64,000 bases of DNA from Whitmania pigra (Eukaryota; Annelida; Clitellata; Hirudinida; Haemopidae). Below are positions 24,245 through 38,115 of the stretch, piece after piece. A program made the position numbers and the translations under genes. Numbering within the stretch: position 1 is the stretch's first letter; each line of letters starts with the position of its first letter. A model generated the notes under the pieces. The model was not told the DNA's origin, did no database searches, and saw only the letters and a program-made list of their open reading frames with translations. Location of the stretch: the NCBI GenBank assembly GCA_021613335.1, contig JAJTWR010000278.1, positions 1,257,501 through 1,321,500 on the forward strand. The letters run 5' to 3'.

Positions 24245-24566
24245 TAATATTTTTAGTAACAAATTGATGTGAAATGTTGGCGCATTTGTATGCGAATGGA
24301 GAGTGGTGATTCCCCAAAATCGTTTAGACCTTAGAAAAATTACGGTGTTCCAGAGTGGTCTTATGAACATCGTAGCTTAAGTTCTCAATCAGAGCTACAA
24401 AATATGGAGGGCTCACAGATGCCATCGAAAAGGAGAACCACATCTAGCTGTGATGGCGAATTCCCGGTAACATTAAGGATGTTAAGTGCCATTTTCAATC
24501 GCTTGTCCTTTTAATTCACATGTCTCGGACCCTTTTGCGGACGCTAAACCTAAAAGTAAAAAATAA

Positions 24567-24567
<1 letters not shown>

Positions 24568-24639
<72 letters not shown>

Positions 24640-24672
24640 TAATAATAAGAAAAAGAAGAAGAAGAAGAAGGA
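24568..24672. repeat. (AAT)n then (AAG)n microsatellite
   Basis: About 25 AAT units followed by a short AAG run. Confidence 0.9.
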
Positions 24673-25009
24673 ATGTCAGACTTGTTTTTCGTGTTGTGAA
24701 AAAAGATAAGTGTGAAGCTTTTCCAAATAAAAAATAGGTTTAACCGACCAGAGAGTTTTGTCGAGTTGCTAAAGAAGAAAAATTAAAAATATATTTTGAA
24801 TTGTAATGCTAATTTGAAAAACTGTTAAAGATTATTAAACTAGAATTAGATTTCATGCATCTATTTAAATTACGACGAATTACGAAATACGAATCAAAAC
24901 TACTCGGGATTTTCCAGAAAAACTGGAAATAACCAAAATTAAGTGAAGAAACAAAAAACACTAGAGAGCATAAACGTTAATATTTAATAAAATCAAACCT
25001 TTAAATTAT

Positions 25010-26740
25010 TATTTATATGAAAGTGAATAATGTATCTTATCTCCTTTCTTAATAATTTTCTCATGAACTCTCATGAACTTTTTAATGAAATATTGCTTCC
25101 TATTGGAGTATACACTCTTAGCAAGCAGGCCCCAGACGTTTTCAATGAGGTTCAAGTCTTGGAAGCGAGCTGGCCACTTTTGAACCTTCAAATTCCTCTC
25201 CTGGAGAAAAGTTTCTGTCAGTCTTGATGTGTGTAGCAGGGCTATGTCATGCTGAAAAATGACTGAATGACCTCCAAATTTGCCACTTAAAGGAAAGAGA
25301 ATCTGGTCCAGTGTTTCAACATATTTTAGTTCTGCTTTCCCCCCAAGAAGACGAGTTCAGATGAACCACGAGAGGAAATGGCAGCCCAGACCATCACTGT
25401 GTTTTGGGGCCCTCTGACTATTGTCAATACGAATATTGTGTCAATAATATTTATAGCAATCTGAACCATTCGAATTCCATTTAATTTATTCAGCAAATAT
25501 TTAAAGTGCCTTTTTTCCCCTGAGTCCTAGGATATTAAGGCACTATAACACTGAGAGGAAATCAAAAATAACATAATGAAGTGGATAAAAACACCATTAA
25601 AATTAAGAAAAGCACGAGAATTCTGCTTATAATGCACCTTCTATCTATATTATTTAGTGCCATTTATTATATGATAATAACAAAATATGCTCCTTATAAT
25701 ATTGCATTTCACATAGAATAATGTCATTGTACCTGAGTCAAATTAATTTTAGCAATAAACTACGCAGTTTTGGCAGTTTAACAAAGAAAAACTAATATAC
25801 TTATTTCTTTATTTCAAATGAATTTCTGAGATTATTATCATATTATTATCAGTTGATAAATTCATTTACCAGGTCAAAAAATTCCAAACTTGTCTCGTTA
25901 TATTTAATTATGAACATGATGCCTTCGCCCTTTCATAATATGCTTTAAAAAACTTCAGACATCCACTCTAATAATATCAATCTTAGATCATCAAATCTGT
26001 TGTATCTTTACTACTATGTTCGTTTATTGCTACAACTAAACTATAGAAAGTATGAGAGACTAACTGGGAGATGGATTGGAGTGGAATGATAGAATAGTGA
26101 GAGCGAGCGGAGAGCTATAGAAGAGCTATCCAAGATCAATGTTTAACCTAATACATAAATACTATATATTATATAAAACTAATTATATAATAATAAACCT
26201 AATTAATATTCCACTACAACAAAATCAATTCAGATCTGAATTTTCCCGTACCATCTTAAAAAGATGCCTTATGTTGGCACTTTTGTTTTCTTCTCTGCTA
26301 TCATCCCTTACTTCGTTCCTTACATAAATAGAGTCCAAGTTCATGTCAGAACTCTTCACCTCTTTTGCTCAGTTTGGTCGGATCTTCGTGTGAGCCTCCG
26401 TTAGAAGTGGCTTATGATGACCCTTAACAAATTTCAGAAACCTACTCCTCTGAAGGCATCTGAATATGGTCCTTATTTTTAAAGTATCGCTATACACTCG
26501 TTAAGCTAAACCCATTGGAAGCTTGGCGGAATACAACTCGATTCTCAGGTTCAAAAGTTTTTGAGGCCTTCCAGGGTTAGTTTTTGATCCATAACTTTCA
26601 TCATCTTTGATCATTCACATAACGTCTTATAACCTTACTAGATCGATTAACCACCCTAGAGACCTTTGAAATTGAAAAATTCAAGCTTTTAAACGCCATT
26701 ATTTGATTCTTTTCCATATCACAAAGTTTCATTCCAGAAC
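25010..26740 (-). mobile_element. Decayed Tc1/mariner (Tc3-like) transposon
   Basis: The minus strand carries an N-terminal helix-turn-helix remnant at about 26740-26540 (FKSLNFSISKVSRVVN.S, then SYGSKTNPGRPQK) and, further on, the DDE region at about 25440-25010. The latter includes MVWAAIS, a HDIALLHTS block that stands for the usual second Asp motif, and WPARFQDLNLIENVWG, the family's WPA.SPDLNPIEN(V/L)W motif. Stops and frame changes separate the parts, so it is inactive. Terminal inverted repeats were not identified, so the limits are approximate. Confidence 0.75.
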
Positions 26741-26799
26741 CCATCCATAATAACTTAAAATAACAGTACTAATATTACATAAGTGAGTTTTGAAAACGG

Positions 26800-28670
26800 A
26801 TCCATTTAGGCAGTCTTATTATATAATAATAATCAGCTTTTGTGAATCCTGTAATAAAAATTACTTCCTGGGCAGGAAGAGACCCCATGCTCAGCGGCGA
26901 AAACCTCGAGAAGCAACATCAAATGGACTTATCAATGAAACCCCACCAATATTTAACTTTTTCTGCTAAATTTTATTGTATATTAATTAAATACGACTTC
27001 GTGAATGATATAAAGGATATTTGGGTCAACAATCAGCAGTAATTTAACAGATAACTGTGTGAAATGTGTGATTATTGTACCTGGGCCAAATTTATGCAAC
27101 GCTCCTTATCCGTAGGAAAGAAACCAGAGTAAGTGCCTCTGAGCCGATGAATATGTGCACGGATTCCAAAGCGCGAGAAACAAACTTGCGTTTAAGCCGC
27201 TCAGGATTTGTGCGACAAACGGCTCTTGTGATGATCCATAGACCACACTGCCCAAACCTGACAGGATTCTCGCACCCGCAGCATACATCTTGAATCGAAC
27301 TTGTATTCTAAAATGTTTGTTCAGTTGCCCAAGCATAACTAGTATGCTCCCCCCCCCCCCCCCCAAAAAAATAAAAGTAACTTCTGTGCACTCGTTTAAT
27401 GTTCAAGACTTTGCAATATGCAACAGTTTGACAAGAAAAATGCTCCACAAAACTCCATTATATATACATCTAGTTTCTGAAAAATTTTGCATATAAAAAA
27501 AAAGACAAAATCTTTAAGGGTGCTATATAAATAAGACAAACTAAATAGGAACATTAATGAATCAAAAAAAAAACCTTTGAAAACTTATGAAGCAACTTCA
27601 AAAACCTCCTGATAAAACACTGCAAAAGAAAAGAAATTTACAATGTTCCAATGTTCAGTACCCTGTTCTCAAGTGGTCTTACAATCTTTTCCATTTTCTT
27701 CCAAAGATGAAGATCTTCTACCTCAAGAATGACTTACAAAATTTAGAAATCATGATCTAACTAGAGTTTCTGATATGATTCAAATTCATTTGGCGTATTT
27801 TACGTTTCAACAAAGCAACGATGAATTAAAAACATTTCTCAAAGCTATCTGGGCCTAAAAGATTTTCAATTATGATTTCAGCAGAAAATATTATTCCACC
27901 AAAGAGAAAAATCATTTAGTGAATATAAATCAATAGAAGAATGGTTAGCACAATATATACAGACGATGCTTCATATTGCTTAACTTCCAAGTGGTAAATA
28001 AATAATTTAAATATGCAAAATTAATAAAATATCCTTCAAACAAAATTATATGAAGACCATAAATATGATTATTTTTATTGCCTCAACACAGAAACTTAGG
28101 CAAACTATTGTCAAATTTTAATAAATTATAGCAATCTCATCGGAGTATTGAAACAATTCTTTTGATGCGGTAGTGCGAACATCTCATGAGAATGTCAGTC
28201 TGATCTGGGTGCAGTAGCACTGAACCTGCAGACTGGATGTTAATCACACGGACTTCACGTGCAAACATTCCAATATCACAACGAGTAAAACAACACGCTC
28301 ATAAAAATGATTGCTTGTCAAAGTTCCAACAGCTGAACAAAAACAACAACAACAACAACAACGAAGATACGAGGCGAATTGAATGATTTGTTTTTAAATA
28401 AAGCAGACGACAAGGAGCTGTCACAATCACAGGTGGGACTCATAACAGAGAACAAACACCGGTGCAAGTCTCCAGGAAATGTGATGATGATGATACTTAC
28501 ACGATAAACAAACAAATGCGCAAAAAACAACCGTCCACATACTCATTTGTACAGTGCCACAATGATGACAAACCCGTCAGCAAGTCCTGATCTCAGTACA
28601 ATTAGATCCATCACTTATAATTATGTCATTATAAATCAAACCATGCAAGTCATAACCATCTTTTTCCAGG
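26800..28670. other. Intergenic sequence and probable Musashi 3' UTR
   Basis: No gene is recognised. A run of 16 C at 27349-27364 and an (AAC)n tract at 28337-28363 are present. The part just below 28675 is probably the 3' UTR of the minus-strand Musashi gene; TTTTTATT at 28072-28079 would give AATAAAAA on that strand. Confidence 0.4.
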
Positions 28671-28674
28671 AGTT

Positions 28675-31600
28675 TCAATGGAAGCCATTCTGAAAGCCTG
28701 CAGGTACCAAGGTTCCCTAAAATGATTTTCAAACATTGTGTTTGATTGAGTTACATCTCAAAATTAATTATTATTGTAAACGGCGATACCCAATCACAAT
28801 CATGGCAATTAAAGCACTCAAACAAACCGGCAGGTAATTAAGAGGATCAGATGTGTGGCTGTAGGGATCCAGTGCATTGTTGCCAGATAGGGATACAAGA
28901 GTTTGATTTCCAGTTGGAGAAGTTGATGCTCCGTAGGATGACAGGTAACCATTCATCATGGACAGCATCCCCTCTGACTGCAATACTGCAATAAACATTA
29001 GAACCAAAATCATGCATCATAAGTTCCTTCCAGATAATCACGGCCCAACATGGACATCTCACCCTTGCATTGGCCACCAAGACGAAGGAATGAACCAGCT
29101 AAAGTTCTACCATCCTGTGAAGATAAACTTCTGCTTGCAAGCAGTGAAGCAGGTTGACCAAATTGCGTTATTCCAAAGCCTGAAAATTAAAAAGTACAAA
29201 AATTAATGTCAAGTAATAACGACTCAGTATTTGTTGGTATCTGAGGCATGTTACAAAAGCATGCTGCAATTAAAGCCAAGCAAATACAAAGAATTCTGAT
29301 TGAGTGCAAAATAAAATTTTGGTAATGGGTGGATTCATTTCCATTCTACTTTATTTACCAAACATCAATCATCATCATTCCTCATAGGAATAAAGAACTT
29401 TTGGAACCCAAAGTTGATCAATCACAACATCAACTTGGGCTTTTAAAGAAAAACTGTGAGAACCCGGCTACTTGTCTCAGTGTATAGAAATAGATGTCAA
29501 TCAAAGCATCATAATCATTTTGCTCCATGTAATTTTGAGGGGAGCTCAGAAAAAAAAACTTTACAATCCAAAATTTTCATTATGACTAATAATTATAATT
29601 AATAACTATAATTAATAAACATAACTAATTGAGCTAATCACATTATTATAAATGATAGAACGTTAGAAAAGCAGTTAATCTCAATGAGATAACAACAACT
29701 ATTCACAAGAATGGGATGTTAACCGCCTATTACAAGCAACCATAACCTGGAATAATGTAAGGTTGCAGATTGGCAAGGGAGTATCCACGTCCGAATGATG
29801 TCAATGAAGGTGATAAGCTCAGAGATACAAGGTCTGTTGAATTGCAATAACTTTTAATCATCTTAATGCAACACTATAATATGTAACATTAATATAATAC
29901 ATTATATTAAACAATGTTTAATTACTGATTATAAATCACAATTTTTGCTTTAAAAATATTCTTTAGCAATAAAATGATTCAAAGAGTACTTCATAAAATC
30001 TTAAATCTGAATGAATTACAAAATTAAGATAAAGTTGTCAAAAACATAATTACTTCTACTGCTGCTCTGTGGCATCATAACTTCTTTTGGTTGAGCCTTC
30101 TTACATTCAACCTGAGGAAATGAAGTATGGACCTTTACTAATTCCATCAATTCACACATCACCATTTAATTTATTTACAGCAACCTTTTCACAATGAGAG
30201 AGAAGTGAAACAGTTCAATAATGTCAAAGAAGAAATAATAATGTTAGAACAGACTCAAAATGAGAAGGGACTATTTCTCACAGAAGGCAAATAATTATGA
30301 GCACACCAACCAGACTAAAATGGATGCTTCAGACATTTAAAGTAGTGTGAGATTTTCTCTTAAAAAACTAGCTTAATTTTCTGGTCACCTGCTAATTTAT
30401 GTGGCTAAGAGGAAAATTATGTCATGGATGCTAATTGGGCCTGATGCCGTTTTTTGAAGAATCATAAATTGAACAACTGTGTAAAGGCCATCAGAAAGAA
30501 TTAAGATGTCTGTAAAAGATTGTATCAACAAAATAAAGATAAAAACAATTAAGATAGAATAATAATGAAGAATTGTACAGGAGGCAAAATAGTCTCAAAA
30601 TAGTGTTTATACCAACCATCTTGTTATTTATGTCATGAAAATGGATTTCACAGACTTTATCCACAATGGCTTCACTTTCAAATGTGACGAAGGCAAAACC
30701 TGCAACAAAACAAACAATTTGTGGAAAAGAGCCAGGGAGTACAATCAACTTTCATAGTAAATAGGATCATTATTTAAAAGACCACAAGCAAGTTCACTTA
30801 ACATTTTTAAAAACGTAAACCTGTAAAAATCAAAATGCAGAGAAGCATAATCGTTTGCAATGTTGAAAGCAGGAATATCTTTGACGCACAAAAGCACGCT
30901 TTATTCAGAGAATAGCAATAACACACGAATTCAATTCAAATCAATTGATTTGAATATGAATCAAAGTGCAAATGACTGGAAACAGAACTTGAAAATAACA
31001 CAAGCAGGAAGATCAGGTAGCCGACGTGATGAGTCAAATTATTCCTACGTAGGTTCTTAGGACGAAAACATTGTTAGCATGAGTTGTGCTACTCAAACAT
31101 AAGTTCTTTTTAATGATTGCATAACATTCCCAAACTAGAGGCCCTGTGAATAAGTTCTAGTCCAACACTTATTTTGTCTTTGAGAATCCATCAACCTATA
31201 AATTTTTCTTAAGACTACACTTAAAAGAATGTCTTTGCATTTGATGGGTGTTAATGAGTTAAAAATGAAACTTAAATATATATATATATATAATAAGCAA
31301 TATTTATATAAAAGCAATATTTGAAATTTTGTTTACTAGCATCACCAATTTTGAGGAACACAAAAACTGCATAAGTGACACAATATTTGTTGTGAAGTTG
31401 TCCTCCAATGGCAAACAGCCATGAGAAACATGTAAAAATGAATTGATAAATAAAGTTGCAGATCGAATTGCCAAAGTCAAACAACCAGTAACAGAACAGT
31501 TACCATGGAATAGTCCAACGCATCACAAAATCGATGCAAACCCAGCTCAAGAAATCAATGCTTACCATTTGAATGAGGAGAGAAGTAGAATATGAACATA

Positions 31601-34600
31601 AGCATAAACCAGGCAGGATGTAATAGCGAAAGGAAACCATTAGAGCTACATCCACATTTGGAAGTGTTGCAATCAATGTCCAAAAGCACCCTAGGGCTTG
31701 CATTTGTATGATGCGATGAATCAAAATTGGAGAAAATTGTGCAATCCCATCAAACGAAGACACCTTAAACTCAAGTTGAGAAACACAGAAATAAGTAATT
31801 TACAATTCAACTAGTACAGGAGCAGACCTGCACATACAGAAATGATGAAATTGTAAATTTTTAAAATAACAGCTCTATTATAGAAATGACGTAAGTGAAA
31901 TATATACTGATGAGACCGATTCTTTTATGATCCTCAAAATTAAAATAGACAGCACTTGAAAATAAAATAAATACTTGCAAAAATGAACTTTATTTCCAAC
32001 AGTTCTAAAATCTTAAAAATAGAGACGAATATCAAAAACAGCACTCAAAATAATATTTAATTTTGGGTGGATTTAAAGCTCCACAAATGCACTTCCATAC
32101 TGAATAATGGATTTGAAATCCAATGGAATGAAGGTATTGTATTTCTATGAACTAAACATCTATAAAAAAATGCAAGAATGTGCACCCTACATTCTTTAGT
32201 GAATAACATGTCTAAAGGAGTCCGTGAAGATTTGCAGCCTCTGAAGTCATGTGCTGGAAATTAAGGGACATAAACACATACATCATTTGATGTTCACAAA
32301 TAATAATTCAAACTTTTCTTGGGGAAACTACAACATTGCAACATTAAACTAAGTTGAAAGTTGGTATAATTCTATCTAGAGAGGGGTCATTTCGCTTTCT
32401 GCCCCACTACTGTGTTAATAAGCATGGTTTTTCAAGATGCTTGTAATACATACCCTGGAAATAAGCACTAGTTAAGATCTTCAGCCAGCATTTACAGTCG
32501 TACCATAGGTATTCATACGTTGAATTATAAGCTATTAATTTAATATCAGTAAATTTTATTAAAACATTAATATAATAAAATACCGACATGGAAAATTTTA
32601 ATTACTGTCAGTATTTGTATGTAATATACATGCAGATAAGGGAAGTAGACATCCAATTGGAATAAGTTTGCATAGGGCATTTAATTTATAATTTAATCAC
32701 GTGGCAGATCTATGATCTTTTGCTTCTTTTCCAGTGGAAAAAACTTAAGATATTTTCACTTCATCCCCTTTTAGTTGATAACAATGATAATGATAATGAT
32801 TTTTGATGTTAATTGAGAGAAAGTGGTTAATGGCTATGCCTGTGCCTTATGTGATGCCATCATGAAAACTTATTTAAAGAAGTACAGTGCTCATGAATTG
32901 TTAAATATAAGTTGAACATTACAGTGCTAGAAATATTGTTACGACATACCCACTTTTTATGGATAATTTCCTTACAAATTAACATATCTTGCTGAAATTT
33001 TCAGCAATTAAATAAAACACCATTTGTAAGCATCGTGCAAAATTTCCTTTCATGTGGGTCAATGGTTCCCGTAAATTATGCATTATTATGACAGTTTCTG
33101 CTTTGGGCTCATTTCATCAATTTCAAGGTCTTATTGGAAGGATCAAACATTAAATTGTCATTAAGAAAGCTATATAAAGGAGTGTGAAATTCAAAACTTC
33201 CTTTTACATTCATTTCATCATGGGGAAGAAAGCAGGTTTGACAGAGGGAGAAAGAGAACAAGTTAAGGCCTTCATGAAGGCAAACTATTCAATAAGAAAG
33301 ATTGCAAATGAGTTGAATAGATCAAGAGCTGTAATCAAATGTTTTTTGGATGATCCAGACTCATATGGAAAGAAATACAAGGGCGGAAGACCGAAAAATG
33401 GATTTTTGTGGGATTTGCGCTTAATTCTTGATCAAAGTGAAAAAAAATGCATGAGCTATATTCTTTAAGGATATTATACAGTTCTTCGAAATTTGAGCTT
33501 CATACGATAATTTAAACTTAAGTTATTACAAAAAATGGGGACTTTCGTAACATTTTTTCTAGCACTGTACTCTAGTTCATATATAGCATCATTTTATTGT
33601 ATAAATATAATATATTGTATACTGTTTACATTCTGTAAACTTCAATTAAATTTAGGATTTATGAATAGAACTTGTAAAATATGAAAATACTATATTCATT
33701 TTTCACTATAAACAGTGAAATTTAGGAGCACAAAGCTAAACATGCACAAGTAGGACATGAACTTCATTTAGGAGTGAACTTCAGGCTATTATCTGCAGCT
33801 CCATGACTGCACCAAAACCTTTGCGTGAGTAGCTACAGCCATCCTTTCTGGGTGACTAATCAAAACTAATCTTTCTCTTACTTAGTTGTTAGGATAGGTT
33901 AATTGTTTAAAGTTAGGTGTTTAAAGGTCACTCTTAAAGCTTAAAGTTGATTAATTTATTTCTTTATTCAACACTGACTGTGTTGTGAAGCTCAAATAAT
34001 CGCAATTAGTTTTTAGGTCAGCGAGTGAGGCCTGGGAATTGAAGCAAAAACACCCGCGCTTATTGTTAGCCATAATATGTTTTCTAAAATAAATAAGTTG
34101 GTCAAAAAGGTGTCAATTAATTTAAATTTAATAAAGAAATTAAAACTATGTTTTCGTTTACAGTTTAGACCAAAAGTCAGTTTCAGTTTACCTTTCTATG
34201 TTTTCTATTATGTCTAAGATGTAAGCATTTTTTTATATTTGGCTTATTTTCGTATTTGGTCCTACTCCAAAAATCATTTTCAGTCAGGCTCTAACTCTAC
34301 TGAACAACATTTTAGTTTATTTAAAAAGAGCTAACAGATATCCTGTTAAAACCATTTAAAATGGCAGGCAACAGGTTTGAAACCATTAAATAAAATTTTT
34401 TGCAAGAATGTGCTGCTAAACTTAACAGAAAGGTAATAAATAGAACATATAAGAAAAGGAAAACTCATCAGTGACATGGGAAGTTCGAAAGTCTTTAACG
34501 GATAATCATCATAAAATCAATCTAGATAAGATAAGGAAATCACAGAAATATTGATTTCATCTTTTGAAGGACAAACATGAAAGATGCACAGATAGAATAT

Positions 34601-37600
34601 TGTGATATTAAAAAAATACCTAACTAATAATGATATATCAAGTTAATAACTTGATCCCAAAATTTAAAAAATATATATGTGGAAAGGTTTGAAGAATAAT
34701 TCTAGTAATCCAGGTTTTTTGCGCGTTAATGCAAGCCCGGAGTGTCCATCTTATAAGCATGGAAGGCTCAGTGGCTGCAGTTGTACACTCCTCCGCAGAA
34801 ACAGCTCGCATCGCGTCGGTGTTATGCGAGAGAATATTGCACGATCATTCCAGACCGTCATTTTTTCGTTTGTCGGGAAGCTTGACGTAATGATATCTTT
34901 CGAGACCGCGCAATCACTTAACTCATTCAAGAAGCCATTCTAAACATTAAATGCTTGATTTATTTATCCAAAAGCATTAAATATTTAAAATAATTCTAAA
35001 AAATAAGTACTGTAATAGAATTAAACAATTTTTAAGAGAAATGTTAATTAAGAAGGAGTGAACAATGGTATGCCATGTGTTTGAGTGACATGTTTGAGAG
35101 TGACCGCCTAATGAGCTCATTAGCTTAATTAATCAGCCTTCTCAGGCCTTGGTTTGAGTAGGGCGATGATGATGATGATGATAGCGATATCACAGCTTGC
35201 ATAAAATGAGTAAAACGTAAAAAAACTATTAATTATTCCAGGCACCCCTCTTTCTTGGAGGTTATGCAAATCCAAAGGAATGTTTGCCAACTGTCTAGTT
35301 GACATCTTATTTGTCAATTATTAGAATCATCATTAGTATTTTACCAAAAGATTCTGACAAGGTGAGGACGGCATCATGCTGATCAAGAAACTGATTAAGC
35401 AACAGTAGTTATTAATAAAGTGTTGAAAGCAAGTTTGGCATCAGCAATGCACTAGAGTTGATGACAAACGTTTGAGTACCTATGGCCTAAAAGTATGAGA
35501 ACTGGAATGGTACAAAGTAACACTTGTCATAGCACCAGAAACCAGTGCATATTTTATGCCCTCCCATAGTACAAGTTCAAGTACCAGTGCACCTCATAGA
35601 TTATACAAATATCTGTGCAAAGGGCCTATTTTCCTATTAAAATAATCATGAAAAATTCAGAAGTTACTTTAATTGTTAACACTGTTACATTTCTTCACAA
35701 AATCCCAAAAATATAAAACTTTTAGATGATTTTATTCCCATACTTGCAAAAATCAATCTCCGTGGTTTTACTTAGCCTGAAAGCCATGCTTCGAAGCTTT
35801 TCGTTATCAATTCTTCCACAAGCAAATTACTCTCAAACTCCTCCTCGAGATAAAATTTCATATGCCAAAATTCAGGGTAATGTTTACGAATATATCAATA
35901 AAATAAGTTTGAGAGTGATGATTAATAAACTCACCTCGATGGCGCTGCGTGACTTTGTCAAACATCAACATGGCGTCTTCGATCTACAACAATATTCCTC
36001 AATTTCAATGAAGAAGTCATATTTAAAAGAAGTCAGCAAATTCCTAGGCAGTAAAACAGTAAGGTGGCAGGTTGGTTAGTTTTCTTAAGAAGGTGCCAAA
36101 ATGCCAGATAGAGTTGTATTATAAATTATAAATCATATTACGCTTGCACAAACAAAAATGGAACAAACTTTATGGATATAAAGGCAAAAAAATTGGATAA
36201 TTCTAATAATATTAAAATAACTAGCTTCTAACTATAGCAAATGTTATGGATATCAGTAAAACCTCTCCACAAAAGATAACTGGACTGCAATTTTAGGTGC
36301 CAATCTAAAACTGTTTTAAATCAGTGTAAGCTACTGAGTAACCCCGCTTTCCAAAAACAATTAACTTGTTGTAATTTAATTCCCAAAAATCACTTTGATG
36401 TCAAAATCTCGAACTTTTGGATCAACAACTCAGCTAAATCAGTGTGCAGTCAAGAAACAGTAATTTATAATTATGTGGACTGTTTTGATCAATTGGGGAT
36501 ACTGCAACATGGCCCTGATATTATTGGATCAACCTGGAAAAGAAGCCTGGACAGGCCCTAGAAGCATCCTCTATTCCAAGGTAAGCCCTCCCTAAGCTAT
36601 TAGCTGAGCTAAGGTTGTAACAATTACTTCAAGTCTTTGACTAGTTTCAAATGACTTTCTTTATTTATTGTAAATTTAAAAGGCCAGGAATATCATGCAC
36701 CCAAGTAAATGAGTGTTTTTAGTTTGAGCCATATTTTACTGAAATCTCCAAACCCACGTAATTCTACTCCCAATGAAGATAAATACCCGCCTTTCATGGA
36801 CAAGGGAAACATCCCGTGATGGACTGCATGCCTTGGAAACAATTCAACTCTCAGTCATTTCCTGGGACTGTTCCAACGGAATTAATCAAATGCAATTTAA
36901 AATATGCAGAAAATATTTTGTAGCACAGAGTTGTATTTATATTGGCTTAAATGCATTTAATTCCAAAGACAAACATCTCAAGTCTGCAACAATAACTAGT
37001 GATGTTTCAAAGGCATGTGTTTGCAATGTGTGGTTGTAATTCTTGGCATGATAAAATAAAAATTAATTGTATTTGTAACAATATTATTTAATAATTTGTT
37101 TAACTGGAAAGTAAGAAAATTCATGTTAATTCTCGAAAAAAAATCTTATATAAATAATGGAAACAACTCCATTTTAAACTAAAATCATTGAAAGCATAAT
37201 TCTCTACATCATTTTCTTCCATAAAGCAATCTGTTATCAAACACTTGACATATTCATGTTGATCAAACACACAAATCAATCATCTTATTAATTAATTTGA
37301 GATTGGGTTCATAAGATAAAGCACAAACACCAAACTCCATAAAGTTGCAGTTAGTAGATCCTATCTTATACAAAAATCCAAAAATGTGTTCATTAATTTA
37401 AGATAATGTGGACTAAGAATCTAAAGCACTGTTGAGTGCCTTATGTATTTGTTTTCACATTGAGGGTACTATCAAACTACTGGTGTACTCATTTGCCAAG
37501 GACACCCACTGGCAGAGCTACCTCAGTAAAATTTAAAAAAACAAATTAAAATTAACATTTATGGAAATTCAGATTACTTAAAAGAGTGAAGATCAAAGGT

Positions 37601-38077
37601 CATGGTGACATTATTCAATAATTATACACCAAGCAGAGATATTTAGATTTTAGATGGATGATAAAACCTAATAAAAAATATAGAACACCAATAGTTTTTT
37701 ACTGGTTGTTAACAAGTAATTTATCATTGGCTTTCGTGGTCAAAGTAACAGGAAAGGAATAATGGACAGCAGATATAAATAGCTTCTGGGGAGAGTCTTA
37801 AAAATGTGTTAGTGCTGGCAATTATTCCTATCTGGCAAAGCATTTCCTTGGTATACAAATACACACGTTGCCAACTCAGTCATGCGTCTAGAGCTACTTC
37901 CTACAATCCATATTTCTTTTAAGACTCTAACGCCCAATACTTGAATTCTTCCAACACAAATCAATCCAGGCAAACGAATGCAAACAAATGATTCCATAAT
38001 CTTCACACAATGGAGGCTTAATGCCTCTTGCTGGATATTTTTTCGTTACTAACGATTTTATCTGCATAATAATAATA

Positions 38078-38115
<38 letters not shown>

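Noticed and set aside
28771..29013. Musashi with a native membrane-anchoring C-terminus
   Set aside because: A GTTTGT donor precedes the hydrophobic stretch, and the following exon restores the conserved Musashi ending in frame.
36773..37039. 88-codon plus-strand frame in Musashi intron
   Set aside because: No recognisable domain, no splice or promoter context; length is within chance for this sequence.
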